From: JABACD01 sp047639675
GTDB lineage: Bacteria; Planctomycetota; UBA1135; GCA-002686595
Length of the DNA stretch: 64,000 nucleotides
Direction: 5' to 3'
Assembly (NCBI GenBank): GCA_047639675.1
Contig: JBLIOI010000007.1
Location: 1 to 64,000, forward strand
The translations under genes and the position numbers were made by a program. Positions 26,066-34,037 of the stretch are shown here, piece by piece (the stretch's first letter is position 1; each line of letters begins with the position of its first letter). The notes under the pieces were generated by a model. The model did no database searches. It saw nothing but the letters and a program-made list of their open reading frames with translations, and was not told the origin of the DNA.

Positions 26066-27118
26066 TTACTGTTTGGCCTCAGCCAAAAGCTCGGCGATGG
26101 TCTCATCCATCGCTTCACCATTGTGACCACGTGCACGGATCTTGCCATTGGCATCGATCAGGACGTAGGTCGGGTAGCCGGTCACTTGATACATCTTGGC
26201 GATGGCGCTCTCCGCGCCCTGGTAAGCACTCAGCCAAGTCACACCATAAGTCTCAAGCCCAGCGCTGTAGGCCTCGGGCGAATCGCCCGTGTTGACACCG
26301 ATCAATTCAAAAGCATCGTCTTGATGACGCTCAACGAGCGTCTGCAGGTGGGGCATTCCCTTCCTGCACGGGCCTCACCAAAAGCCGTAGAAGTCGAGCA
26401 GCACAACTTTGCCGCGATAGTCGGACAAGTTGAAATCGAAGTCATCGTGGGTACTGCCCTCGAAGTCGGGAGCCATATCTCCGACGAAGACGTGAGATGC
26501 GGCTAATTTTTTGCCCCAGGTTGTCGATGCGAATTCCGCTTCGACTCGGGCCAGGAAGGTGATGCCGCGCGCCTTGGACTTCTCATCCTCGGACTTCTTC
26601 AGCATGGTTCCCGCGAAATAAAGCGCGCCAGCACGATTCTCGGCTGTCTTACTTGTCTCTACGGTGGCCGCGAAGAGTGCCAAAGCTGACTCATCGCCGA
26701 TCGATCGGTGATTCTTGCTGATCGATTCCAGCGCTGTGCCAAACCACTCGGCATCCTTGTGCTCTGCGACGAGCTTGTTGTAGTGCGTTCGAAGTACATC
26801 GCCGCGCTCACCCATCTTGACGCCGGTTTCGCGAACGTGCATAGCCATCCACAAGAGTGCGCGGCCATTGCCCGCATCGCTCAGCGCCTTAAACCTTGGC
26901 AAGAACGCGATGGCCGGATTCGCCTTCCGTAATTCCTTGCGCTCATCTTTTGTGGCAGCCTCCATGGCTTTGGACCACTTCGCCACTGCGGCATTGCATT
27001 CGGCAGTAAGAGCCACAGCATCGTCGTCAACGACGACAAGACTGAGCGGTTCCGCGACTGGAACGGTTCCGGCTCCTCCGAAAAGGAAGAGCGCGGGGAA
27101 CAACAGAGATTTCATCAT
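26066..27118 (-). CDS. TlpA-like thioredoxin-fold protein with in-frame TGA at the active-site cysteine (probable selenoprotein)
   Basis: 350 codons plus a stop at 26066-26068, with one internal TGA at 26375-26377 (codon 248). The frame is unbroken across it: LLDFYGFW, then TGA, then GPCRKGMPHL. In TlpA/thioredoxin relatives this text is normally FWATWCGPCRKEMPHL, so TGA replaces exactly the first cysteine of the CGPC pair; the second cysteine is C251. The rest is a normal thioredoxin-like domain, with the cis-proline region in QVTGYPTYVLIDANGKI. Residues 1-20 form a signal peptide (MKSLLFPALFLFGGAG), then comes an unassigned helical region at about 25-225. A hairpin follows the TGA (separate entry) and selB is in this window, so selenocysteine insertion is the preferred explanation. 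Two adjacent ATGs (27118, 27115) follow AAGGTGA. Not proven experimentally. Confidence 0.85.
26344..26367 (-). promoter_or_regulatory. Candidate bacterial SECIS hairpin
   Basis: On the minus strand, six bases after the TGA a stem-loop begins: TGCAGG pairs with CCTGCA (one pair beyond the listed ends), then a two-by-two internal loop, then GGG/CCC closed by an AATG loop. The loop starts about 17 bases downstream of TGA. Position and size fit a bacterial SECIS element, which lies inside the coding sequence just after the selenocysteine codon. The apical loop has a G near its start only if the top G-C pair opens, so the fit to the known consensus is imperfect. Confidence 0.55.
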
Positions 27119-27276
27119 GATCGGGTCACCTTCGGGTTAGAACGGCGCGAGTACGCGACGATAACTCTTCTCGTGACTTGCTTTCTCTGACCAAAGCCGT
27201 TTTACCTCTTTATTTCAGAGCGGCGAGCTCTTCTCTGTGCAACTCGCAGCCACATGCCCTTTAGGAAAGCGGCAAT

Positions 27277-29070
27277 CTACTCCTTCAGCTCGAACAGTCC
27301 CATCCAGGGTCCAGGCCGTTCCATGGCCCAGATCGATGTTGCGGGAGAATCCAACTCCATCGGTAGGCGAGCCTCGCCACCCTCGGAGCCCACTGCGTAG
27401 GGACCGATCGTGATTAGCGCCTGACGCTGCTTCCCAAAGCCCTCGAATAGGCTGCCCTCGATTCCCGTTTGCAAGCGGTTGACGAGCAGGAAGTGAGTGA
27501 CTCCAAGCCGCTTGAAGGCTTCAGCGGTTCCCTCTCCCAAGCGCTCGCCCAATCCCTTCCTGATAGTCACGCTGGCCCCCTGCTCATCGATTTCGAATAG
27601 GTCGGAGACGTAGACACCGTGGACCCCACCCTCGATCACTCCCGCACGCAAAGCTTCCAAGCGTCGGGCTTCCCTTTGATAGAGGGACGATCCGGAGGCT
27701 GTACGCAATTCGTTCAAGAGCTCCAAACTGCTCTGATCCAAGTCGACGATCGGCCCGTAGCGATCAATCGCCACGAAGGAATCAGAGGGCAAGTCGAGCA
27801 GGGCCAATTCGCCCTCGACGCGTGTGTCGTCTCGCTCTAGTAGCGAGCCCAAGCGGAGAGCTTGAATCATCGGCAGCAGAGACAGAGCAACGATTGCAAC
27901 TCGCACGGCAGTCCCTCGTTGCCACACGCTTTCCACGAAGCTGCCGGCAGCGAAGGCCAAGAAGGCTCCAAGCGGCAATAAGTAGCGCACGTGTTCATTG
28001 GAGTGCGTCATGAAGAACGCGGCCCAAGCCAGAGCAAAGAGGCCCGCGGGAAGCGCTGCACGCCGCTTGAGTAAAGAGACGATTCCGAACAGCCCGAACA
28101 ACGTCAAGACCGGATCGTAGAGGAAGAACGCTCGCGCCAAGTGCGGGAAAGTTTCCCAGCGCCTTGCGAAGTTTATCGACTGCCCACCGAGGGAAAGGTC
28201 CGCTTGATCGCCCCCAATGGTTTGTGCCGCGCTCGGCACACCGTGGAGCAAGTATGCAGGATAACCGACCAGGAGTACCAACAAGCCAAAGGCCGCGACG
28301 CACAGTGTCCCCTGCTTCAAGCGCTTGACCAGGTCATCGCCAACGAAGCCCAAGGGCGACACTAGCCAAGCCAGCCCTGGAATTCCCAAGGCGAATAAAC
28401 CCGATTGATGACAGGCCCCTGCAAGTGCCGCCAGCAAACCCGAAAGAAGCAATTGGCGCCCTTCTGGCTTCCTTACGTAGTTCGCTGCGGGCCACGCAGC
28501 GAGCACCATGAAAAACACAACAGCCACCCAGGGCCGTTCTTGCACGGAGAAGTGCAAGTGCATCATGCCCGTAGCAACGAACCATGCCGCCGCCCATGCG
28601 CCTTCGCGCAATCCTGCCGCGCGCGCCGCTTTGAAAGCAGCGAGTGCTGAGAGTGCACCGATGAAAACCATCAGCCAACGGGCCAGTAGATGCACCTCGC
28701 CCGGCTTTTCGAGCACGAAGTTCTTGTAGCCATCGGTACTGTCCCAGCGCCCGCTGATCCGTCCCGACATGAATTGCGTCGCGTAGATAGGTAACAAGGC
28801 GTAGGGCAACAGATTCGGATAGCTCGAATACTGTCCCACCGGCGGCGCCAAGCTCTTTTCTTTGGCCATGCCGAGCGCCGAGCGCACGACATGCGTGTCC
28901 GGCACGTAGTTGCGTGGAAGTCCGTGCTCCACCGCTCGCCCCCGCAAACCTAGTGCGAGCACGAAGAGTAGCAGACCAAAAAAGAGTTGTCTGCCGCCCG
29001 TCACTCCGGTCGCCTTGCGCGAGGCGCCGGTCTCTCCTTTGCCAAGCGTGTCAGGCTTCCGGGTCGACAT
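27277..29070 (-). CDS. GT-C fold (GT39/ArnT-like) multi-pass membrane protein
   Basis: About 598 residues with roughly ten predicted transmembrane helices and a first extracytoplasmic loop bearing PRNYVPDTHVV, the position where GT-C glycosyltransferases keep an acidic residue, followed by NLLPYALLPIYATQFMSGR and the helix WLMVFIGALSALAAFKAARA. This is the layout of PMT/ArnT-like enzymes that use polyprenyl-phosphate sugars. A C-terminal soluble region of about 200 residues (from about 400) is outside the membrane. Its start (ATG at 29070) overlaps the end of rho by 20 bases. No substrate can be read from sequence. Confidence 0.75.
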   Translation of the reverse strand: MSTRKPDTLGKGETGASRKATGVTGGRQLFFGLLLFVLALGLRGRAVEHGLPRNYVPDTHVVRSALGMAKEKSLAPPVGQYSSYPNLLPYALLPIYATQFMSGRISGRWDSTDGYKNFVLEKPGEVHLLARWLMVFIGALSALAAFKAARAAGLREGAWAAAWFVATGMMHLHFSVQERPWVAVVFFMVLAAWPAANYVRKPEGRQLLLSGLLAALAGACHQSGLFALGIPGLAWLVSPLGFVGDDLVKRLKQGTLCVAAFGLLVLLVGYPAYLLHGVPSAAQTIGGDQADLSLGGQSINFARRWETFPHLARAFFLYDPVLTLFGLFGIVSLLKRRAALPAGLFALAWAAFFMTHSNEHVRYLLPLGAFLAFAAGSFVESVWQRGTAVRVAIVALSLLPMIQALRLGSLLERDDTRVEGELALLDLPSDSFVAIDRYGPIVDLDQSSLELLNELRTASGSSLYQREARRLEALRAGVIEGGVHGVYVSDLFEIDEQGASVTIRKGLGERLGEGTAEAFKRLGVTHFLLVNRLQTGIEGSLFEGFGKQRQALITIGPYAVGSEGGEARLPMELDSPATSIWAMERPGPWMGLFELKE

Positions 29071-30673
29071 CAAAGCGCTGCAAGAAGTCGTCCGTTTTTT
29101 CTACGTCGAGCAGTTTTTCGCTCAGAAGCTCCATCGCCTCGACGAAATTCATGCGTAGAAGCACGCGACGCAAGACGTTGATACGCGTCAGACGACGACT
29201 CGAGATTAGCTTCTCTTCCTTTCGCGTACCCGACTTCTCAATGTCGATGGCCGGGAAGATGCGACGGTCCGCCAACTTACGGTTGAGCATCACTTCCATG
29301 TTGCCCGTGCCTTTGAACTCCTCGAAGATCAGTTGGTCCATACGGCTGCCCGTATCGATCAAGGCCGTGCCTAGAATCGTCAAACTACCGGCGTCTTCCG
29401 TGTTGCGTGCGCTTCCAAAGATTTGGCGCGGACGCTCCATTGCACGCGAATCAAGACCGCCACTCATAGTGCGGCCACTGCCGCCACCGATATTGTTGTA
29501 AGCGCGTGCCAGTCGGGTGACCGAGTCGAGGATCAAAACGACATCCTCACCCAACTCCACCAAGCGCTGGCAACGCTTCCAAACAGCTTCAGCCAGCTTG
29601 ACGTGGTTCTTGGGCGATTCATCGCTCGTCGAAACAAAGACCTGGGCGCCGGTGCTGCGCTGCCAATCAGTGGCTTCCTCGGGGCGTTCATCCACCAAGA
29701 GAACCATGAGGTGCACATCGGGATAGCCCTTCTCAATGCCATCCGCAAATTGACGCATGAGCGTCGTCTTGCCCGTTCGCGGTTGCGCGACGATCAGGCC
29801 GCGCTGGCCGCGACCGACGGGAGAGAGGATGTCCAGGATGCGCATGGAAACGTCACCTGTGACATCCCCTACCTGATAGTGAAAGTCCGGATCGATCGTG
29901 GTCAGACTTTTGAAAGCACGTAGCCGGTCGTACTTGCCGGGCTCCTCGCCGTCGATAGACGTGACGCCCTCGAGTTCAAATTTGTACTTCTTGCCCTTAC
30001 TGATCGGGCCCTCGACGATTGAGCCATCGCGCAACTTGAAGCGCTGGATCATTCGTTGCGAGACAAAGACATCCTCGTTGGACGGGATGTACATCTTGTC
30101 CAAGTTGCGCAGGGTCCCAAAGCCGCCCTTCTCCTCGATGAACAAGCCGACGGCCGTCTGCGCTATCTTCGTGCTAGCTTCTCGGTTCTCGCCGCTCTCC
30201 GCATTGCGCGAATCTTGAGGACGACCGTGGGGCCTGGAACGGCCGCGCCTCCGGCGCCCTCGACGTTGGCCACCTTCGCCGTCTCTATCTGATGCCTGGT
30301 CGTTTTGACGGGGAGCCTCGTTTTGACGAGGAGCCTCGTTCGAGTTGCTGTTCTCTTCGGAACCTTCCGGCCGGCGCTTGCGGCGACGGCGTCCACCACG
30401 GCGCGAATTGCCGCGCCGACTATCGGACTGTCCACCGCTATCTTCGCTGCCCCGTTGGCGTTGCGGAGAGGAGTCCGAACTACTGCTAGTGGTCGACTCA
30501 CTATTCGCGGGACGTCCACGCCGGCGCCGAGTCTCGGGCTGCGCCTCGGGACTCTTGCTACGCGGCTCCTTGACAGAGTCGTCCTTCTTCGGCTTCTCTG
30601 GCTGCCTGGTGGTAGTTCGGCGAGGAGTCGACTTGCGCTTTGCACTTCGGCTTCCTTTCGCGGGTTGTTCCAT
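29051..30673 (-). CDS. rho: Transcription termination factor Rho
   Basis: A 540-residue Rho. The C-terminal RecA-like core has the Walker A VAQPRTGKTTLMRQFA and the Q-loop/R-loop regions (LDSVTRLARAYNN). The start is the ATG at 30671-30673; the frame runs on upstream but without family features. The N-terminus (about residues 1-150) is a low-complexity, Arg/Ser/Gln-rich disordered stretch with a short tandem repeat (QNEAPRQNEAPRQND) in place of the usual N-terminal helix bundle, and the cold-shock RNA-binding domain follows (EEKGGFGTLRNLDKMYIP). Such basic N-terminal extensions are known in several phyla. A structured leader lies upstream. Confidence 0.95.
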   Translation of the reverse strand: MEQPAKGSRSAKRKSTPRRTTTRQPEKPKKDDSVKEPRSKSPEAQPETRRRRGRPANSESTTSSSSDSSPQRQRGSEDSGGQSDSRRGNSRRGGRRRRKRRPEGSEENSNSNEAPRQNEAPRQNDQASDRDGEGGQRRGRRRRGRSRPHGRPQDSRNAESGENREASTKIAQTAVGLFIEEKGGFGTLRNLDKMYIPSNEDVFVSQRMIQRFKLRDGSIVEGPISKGKKYKFELEGVTSIDGEEPGKYDRLRAFKSLTTIDPDFHYQVGDVTGDVSMRILDILSPVGRGQRGLIVAQPRTGKTTLMRQFADGIEKGYPDVHLMVLLVDERPEEATDWQRSTGAQVFVSTSDESPKNHVKLAEAVWKRCQRLVELGEDVVLILDSVTRLARAYNNIGGGSGRTMSGGLDSRAMERPRQIFGSARNTEDAGSLTILGTALIDTGSRMDQLIFEEFKGTGNMEVMLNRKLADRRIFPAIDIEKSGTRKEEKLISSRRLTRINVLRRVLLRMNFVEAMELLSEKLLDVEKTDDFLQRFDVDPEA

Positions 30674-31286
30674 CGATCCGAAGGGAATCGAACCGGTGGT
30701 TGATGCTGAATCGTCTTTGGGGGCCAAGCGGATCCTCCGAATGGCAAGGGAGAGAATGGACTTCAAATGAACTGAAGACCGGCAAGACCCGAGCTCGGCT
30801 CGGGCGTGCCCACAGGGGGCGGCAGCAAAGCTGCTTGGGTAGCACGGCATCACACCGTGCCTTTTCGTTCGTCCTCATGAAGTTCCGGGGAACGATCAGT
30901 GAAGATTCCGGTAAAGCGCTCGATCTTCGAACACCCTTCGGAGTGGCTCTCGAGTAATCGAGAGAGCCGAGGGGGGTCCAACGGTCGGCGGCGGCCTCTA
31001 CCGGTTGAACTCGGTTCTGCCCGTTCTCCAAACCTACGCGAGCTATTCGCGCTAGAAGGGAAAAGGTGATCGAGTTCGTCGCTCAGCCAGCCTGTCGGAG
31101 CAATGCTCCAATCCGGTTGGCCTCAAGCTCTACCCACCCTACCGGACCGCAGCCTGGGAGCAATGGGGCAATTTCATCTAACCCCATATATCGGCCGTCG
31201 GATGGCCTAAAATTAGCCTGAGTCGTCTCAGAGGGTGGTTTTTTTGTATCTGGAAGCGCTTCCGACCGTAAGAACTCGGTCCAGAA
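30674..31286. other. rho leader and intergenic stretch up to the sulfatase remnant
   Basis: A 613-base gap with no supported gene; short frames are shadows. Four hairpins stand within 30788-30968 (see the separate feature). Farther out, CTGAG/CTCAG (31219-31232 region) is followed on the plus strand by GGTGGTTTTTTT near 31226-31241, a terminator-like shape, but no plus-strand gene precedes it. Confidence 0.4.
30788..30968 (-). promoter_or_regulatory. Structured rho leader with four hairpins
   Basis: Stems: CCCGAG/CTCGGG (30788-30793 with 30799-30804), GCAGC/GCTGC (30822-30826 with 30830-30834), GCACGG/CCGTGC (30842-30847 with 30855-30860), and CTCTCGA/TCGAGAG (30947-30953 with 30958-30964). 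They lie 115-295 bases upstream of the rho start codon. A folded leader is compatible with the known Rho self-regulation by attenuation, but this is inference. Confidence 0.45.
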
Positions 31287-31655
31287 TCAATCCTCGCCCA
31301 CGTAGCCCAGCTCTTTTAGCCGCTCGAGGTTCTGTTTGGGCTCGACCGGACGGGCGCTGTGTTGTTGCCGGAGCTCAGCGTCGATGCGCCGTTGGCTGCG
31401 CAAGAGGTCGCGCAACTTCGTGGCGATTCCCGGCCGAGATGTGGAGAGGTCATGCGCCTCATCAGGGTCGCTAGCGAGATCAAAATCAATTCACCACCTG
31501 CCCCCTCATCCATCATCAGGCGCCAGCCGCCGAGGCGTACTGAGTGCTGTTGGTTCTCCGGAGTAAGCGCTTGGCTAAAGGAAGGCGACTCGGAGAGCTC
31601 CTCACCACAAAGCAGAGGCACCAGGCTACGCCCCTGAACGTGAACCCGAAATCAG
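31287..31655 (-). pseudogene. C-terminal fragment of a sulfatase with a frameshift
   Basis: Two overlapping frames spell the end of an arylsulfatase-like protein. The first reads GRSLVPLLCGEELSESPSF and SVRLGGWRLMMDEGAGGE, then shifts by one base near 31480 to DFDLASDPDEAHDLSTSR and finally ERLKELGYVGED followed by TGA at 31287-31289. The catalytic N-terminal two-thirds (with the C/S-x-P-x-R formylglycine motif) is missing. It abuts the remnant described next, so a deletion probably joined two decayed genes. Not expected to be active. Confidence 0.7.
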
Positions 31656-32092
31656 GCGATTGGCCGCATGTTGAAAGGCAATGTCCTTCTGTACGAGTCG
31701 CCCGTTGGCAAATAAGCGCACCGAGCCCATCGACGTCAGTAGATCTCCGAGCGTCACCGTTAGGTGATAGGTTCCCGGCTGTACGTCGATCCTAAACGTC
31801 AGCTGCACGCCACGCACGCCGTCGCGATTGAGATCGTCTGCCAAGAGCTTGAAGTGCTCCGACAGCGAATAGGCGCTGTCCTTTGGATTGCCCGCGACCT
31901 TCTCTAATAAGAACGAAGCCGGAGCACTCCCTTCGAAACCCCATCCACGATCGGGTCATAGGAATCCTTGCCTTGAACCCGGACATGGCCTGCCACGAGG
32001 GGGCTCGCCTCTGTCTCCATGTCAAAGTAGATCGGCGTGCTGATCTGACAGGCGCTCGCCGCCATCAGTACTCCGAGAAGCTCGATGATCAT
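31650..32092 (-). pseudogene. N-terminal fragment of a lipoprotein, frameshifted
   Basis: The frame starts at the ATG at 32092 with a lipoprotein signal (LLGVLMAASAC, Cys of the lipobox near residue 15) and YFDMETEASPLVAGHVRVQG, resembling the N-terminal beta-sandwich with an FDFG...SP-type start that occurs on secreted hydrolases. After DPIVDG the frame slips by one base near 31945 and continues as WGFEGSAPASFLLEKVAG to AFQHAANRL, then runs into the sulfatase remnant. Two breaks in a few hundred bases mean it is not functional as written. Confidence 0.6.
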
Positions 32093-32160
32093 CTAACCCC
32101 CTGGTCTCGGGAAGACGTCGGTCTTGCTCTCGCGCGGTCTCTAGCCGCTGAAGCGAAAAA

Positions 32161-32237
<77 letters not shown>

Positions 32238-32337
32238 ACACATTGAGCGGAGGAAGATAGGGCCAGTACAGGGGGCCGTCAAGATCAGCTTGGGAGACCG
32301 GGGGAATTCGGGAGGGTATTTATAGCGGTGCGAGAGC

Positions 32338-33912
32338 TCAGCGGCCCAAATCCACGAACATTCCGCCGTTCTCCTCTGCCAGATCGCGCATGAACTTACG
32401 CTGGAATTCCCCAATGGCGATCGAGTGGATGAGCACCTTGCGCAGGCCGTTGGCGGCGCGCACTTCCTTGAGAATATCATTGGGATCGACCAATTCCCCC
32501 ACGGTCGGGCGGCCGTCGGAGAGGAAGAAGATCGTATCGACGGAGACTTCGTAGGATTTATTCCGTGCGCCGCTGGAGCCGCGAGTGGCGACACCCAAGG
32601 CTTCCATCAGGGCGCCGTAGGTGTTGGTCTTGCCAGCTTCCAAGTTGGCCGAGCCGCCCAGACCGACAGCAGCCAGCTCTTCCTTGGAGCTTCCACCAAT
32701 AGCCTCCAAGCGATCGACCCAATCGAGAGCGCTGCGCTTGTTCAAGACGTTGCAAGTCGAGAGCTTCTTCTTCCACGGCTTCACATCTGTGGCGAAGGCG
32801 AGGATGTTGAGCTTCACGTAGGGCTCAAGGGTTTCGATTGTGCGCTTCAATTCGGTTTTGACAATGTCGATGCGCCGCAGCGAAGGGTAGCCGCCGTCTT
32901 TGAAGCGTTCCTTTTCGACAACTTGATTTTCCATCGATCCGGAGACATCGATGATGTAAATCACTGAGCGACTTGGAGTCTCGATGCCGTGGTAGGAAGA
33001 GGTACCTTGCGGGGTGTAGAGAGCGCGATTCTCTGCGCGCTTGGCCTTGGCCTTGGCCAAGGCTTCGTCGCTCGGAATCTCAAAGCGGCTCTCAATACCT
33101 ATCCACCACTTGCGCCACATCTCTGTGCGCAAGCCGTAACCCTTCGCCGTAATCTCCTCGAGGGCCTTTGAGTAGTCCTCTAGCAAACGGCCTTCTTCCT
33201 GCTCCATTCGTGAGATCAGAGGATCGATCGAACGTTTGGCACGCATCACATACAGTGCTTTGGCCGCGCTCGAGCGCACTTGCCAGATCTTGTCGTTCAA
33301 AGCCAGGATGGCGATCTCGACAACCGGCTCGTGCTTCATGGTGGTTAGTGCTTCAATCGAAGCACTACGGATCGCGGACTCCTTATCCTTCGTCAACTCA
33401 ACGATCGCCGGAATCGCGCTGCGCTCCCCACGCGCCTCCAAGGCTTGAACAGTTCGGTAGCGAATCGCCCATGACTTGTCGGCCAGGCACTCGATCAAGG
33501 CGCCATTATCACCCTGGTAGCCGGCTTCACCAATCGTCATCAACAGGCCAAGGCGAATGGGCTCCTTCTTCTCCTCGGCTAGCCTGATAAAGATGGCATC
33601 GATCGCCTCTCGGTTCTGGAGAGTTCCAAGGATCTTGATGGCGGCAGCGACCACTTCCGGATCGGAATCTGCCAAGACCGGAATCAGGACCTTAACCATC
33701 GCCGGCGAATCTGCGTCTTCGAGCGAGTAGATCGCCTCGACGCGCGTGGCGCTGTCCTTGAACTTGCGGAAGTACTTCTTGAACTCTTTGACGATCTCGT
33801 CGTCGACCGGTTGAAATTCCAAACCTGCCAGTGCGCTCGGCGGGGTGATCGCCAAAAGGGCAAATAGGAAGATCGGGAGCAGGGCCGATGCTCTGGTAGA
33901 GAAGCGCTTCAT
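32338..33912 (-). CDS. Secreted HEAT-repeat and von Willebrand factor A domain protein
   Basis: A 524-residue exported protein. Residues 1-29 are a signal peptide (ALLPIFLFALLAITPPSALA). From about residue 40 to 260 there are helical HEAT-like repeats (for example PEVVAAAIKILGTLQNREAI and SAIRSASIEALTTMKHEP). From about 310 a von Willebrand A domain begins with VIYIIDVSGSMENQ, a complete MIDAS D-x-S-x-S, and later FFLSDGRPTVGE, so metal-dependent ligand binding is possible. Proteins of this build are frequent in planctomycetes and probably act at the cell surface in protein-protein interaction. Ligand unknown. Confidence 0.85.
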   Translation of the reverse strand: MKRFSTRASALLPIFLFALLAITPPSALAGLEFQPVDDEIVKEFKKYFRKFKDSATRVEAIYSLEDADSPAMVKVLIPVLADSDPEVVAAAIKILGTLQNREAIDAIFIRLAEEKKEPIRLGLLMTIGEAGYQGDNGALIECLADKSWAIRYRTVQALEARGERSAIPAIVELTKDKESAIRSASIEALTTMKHEPVVEIAILALNDKIWQVRSSAAKALYVMRAKRSIDPLISRMEQEEGRLLEDYSKALEEITAKGYGLRTEMWRKWWIGIESRFEIPSDEALAKAKAKRAENRALYTPQGTSSYHGIETPSRSVIYIIDVSGSMENQVVEKERFKDGGYPSLRRIDIVKTELKRTIETLEPYVKLNILAFATDVKPWKKKLSTCNVLNKRSALDWVDRLEAIGGSSKEELAAVGLGGSANLEAGKTNTYGALMEALGVATRGSSGARNKSYEVSVDTIFFLSDGRPTVGELVDPNDILKEVRAANGLRKVLIHSIAIGEFQRKFMRDLAEENGGMFVDLGR

Positions 33913-34037
33913 GGAGGCTGAGGGGACAGGACGACGGTGAGGAGTCCTCCTGTTTTACCCCCTTCCGCTCGCAGTGCTACGAACGGATGGGCCTCGAAAA
34001 CGAATTGGCTCGGGTTCGATGCCCCGATTTCCCGCTT

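Noticed and set aside
26066..27118. Ordinary pseudogene or frameshift in the thioredoxin gene
   Set aside because: The frame is unbroken, the TGA falls exactly on the active-site Cys, and selB is present; a random nonsense mutation would not be expected at this codon.
30841..30870. Plus-strand terminator with a TTTT tail
   Set aside because: There is no plus-strand gene upstream; it is better read as part of the rho leader.
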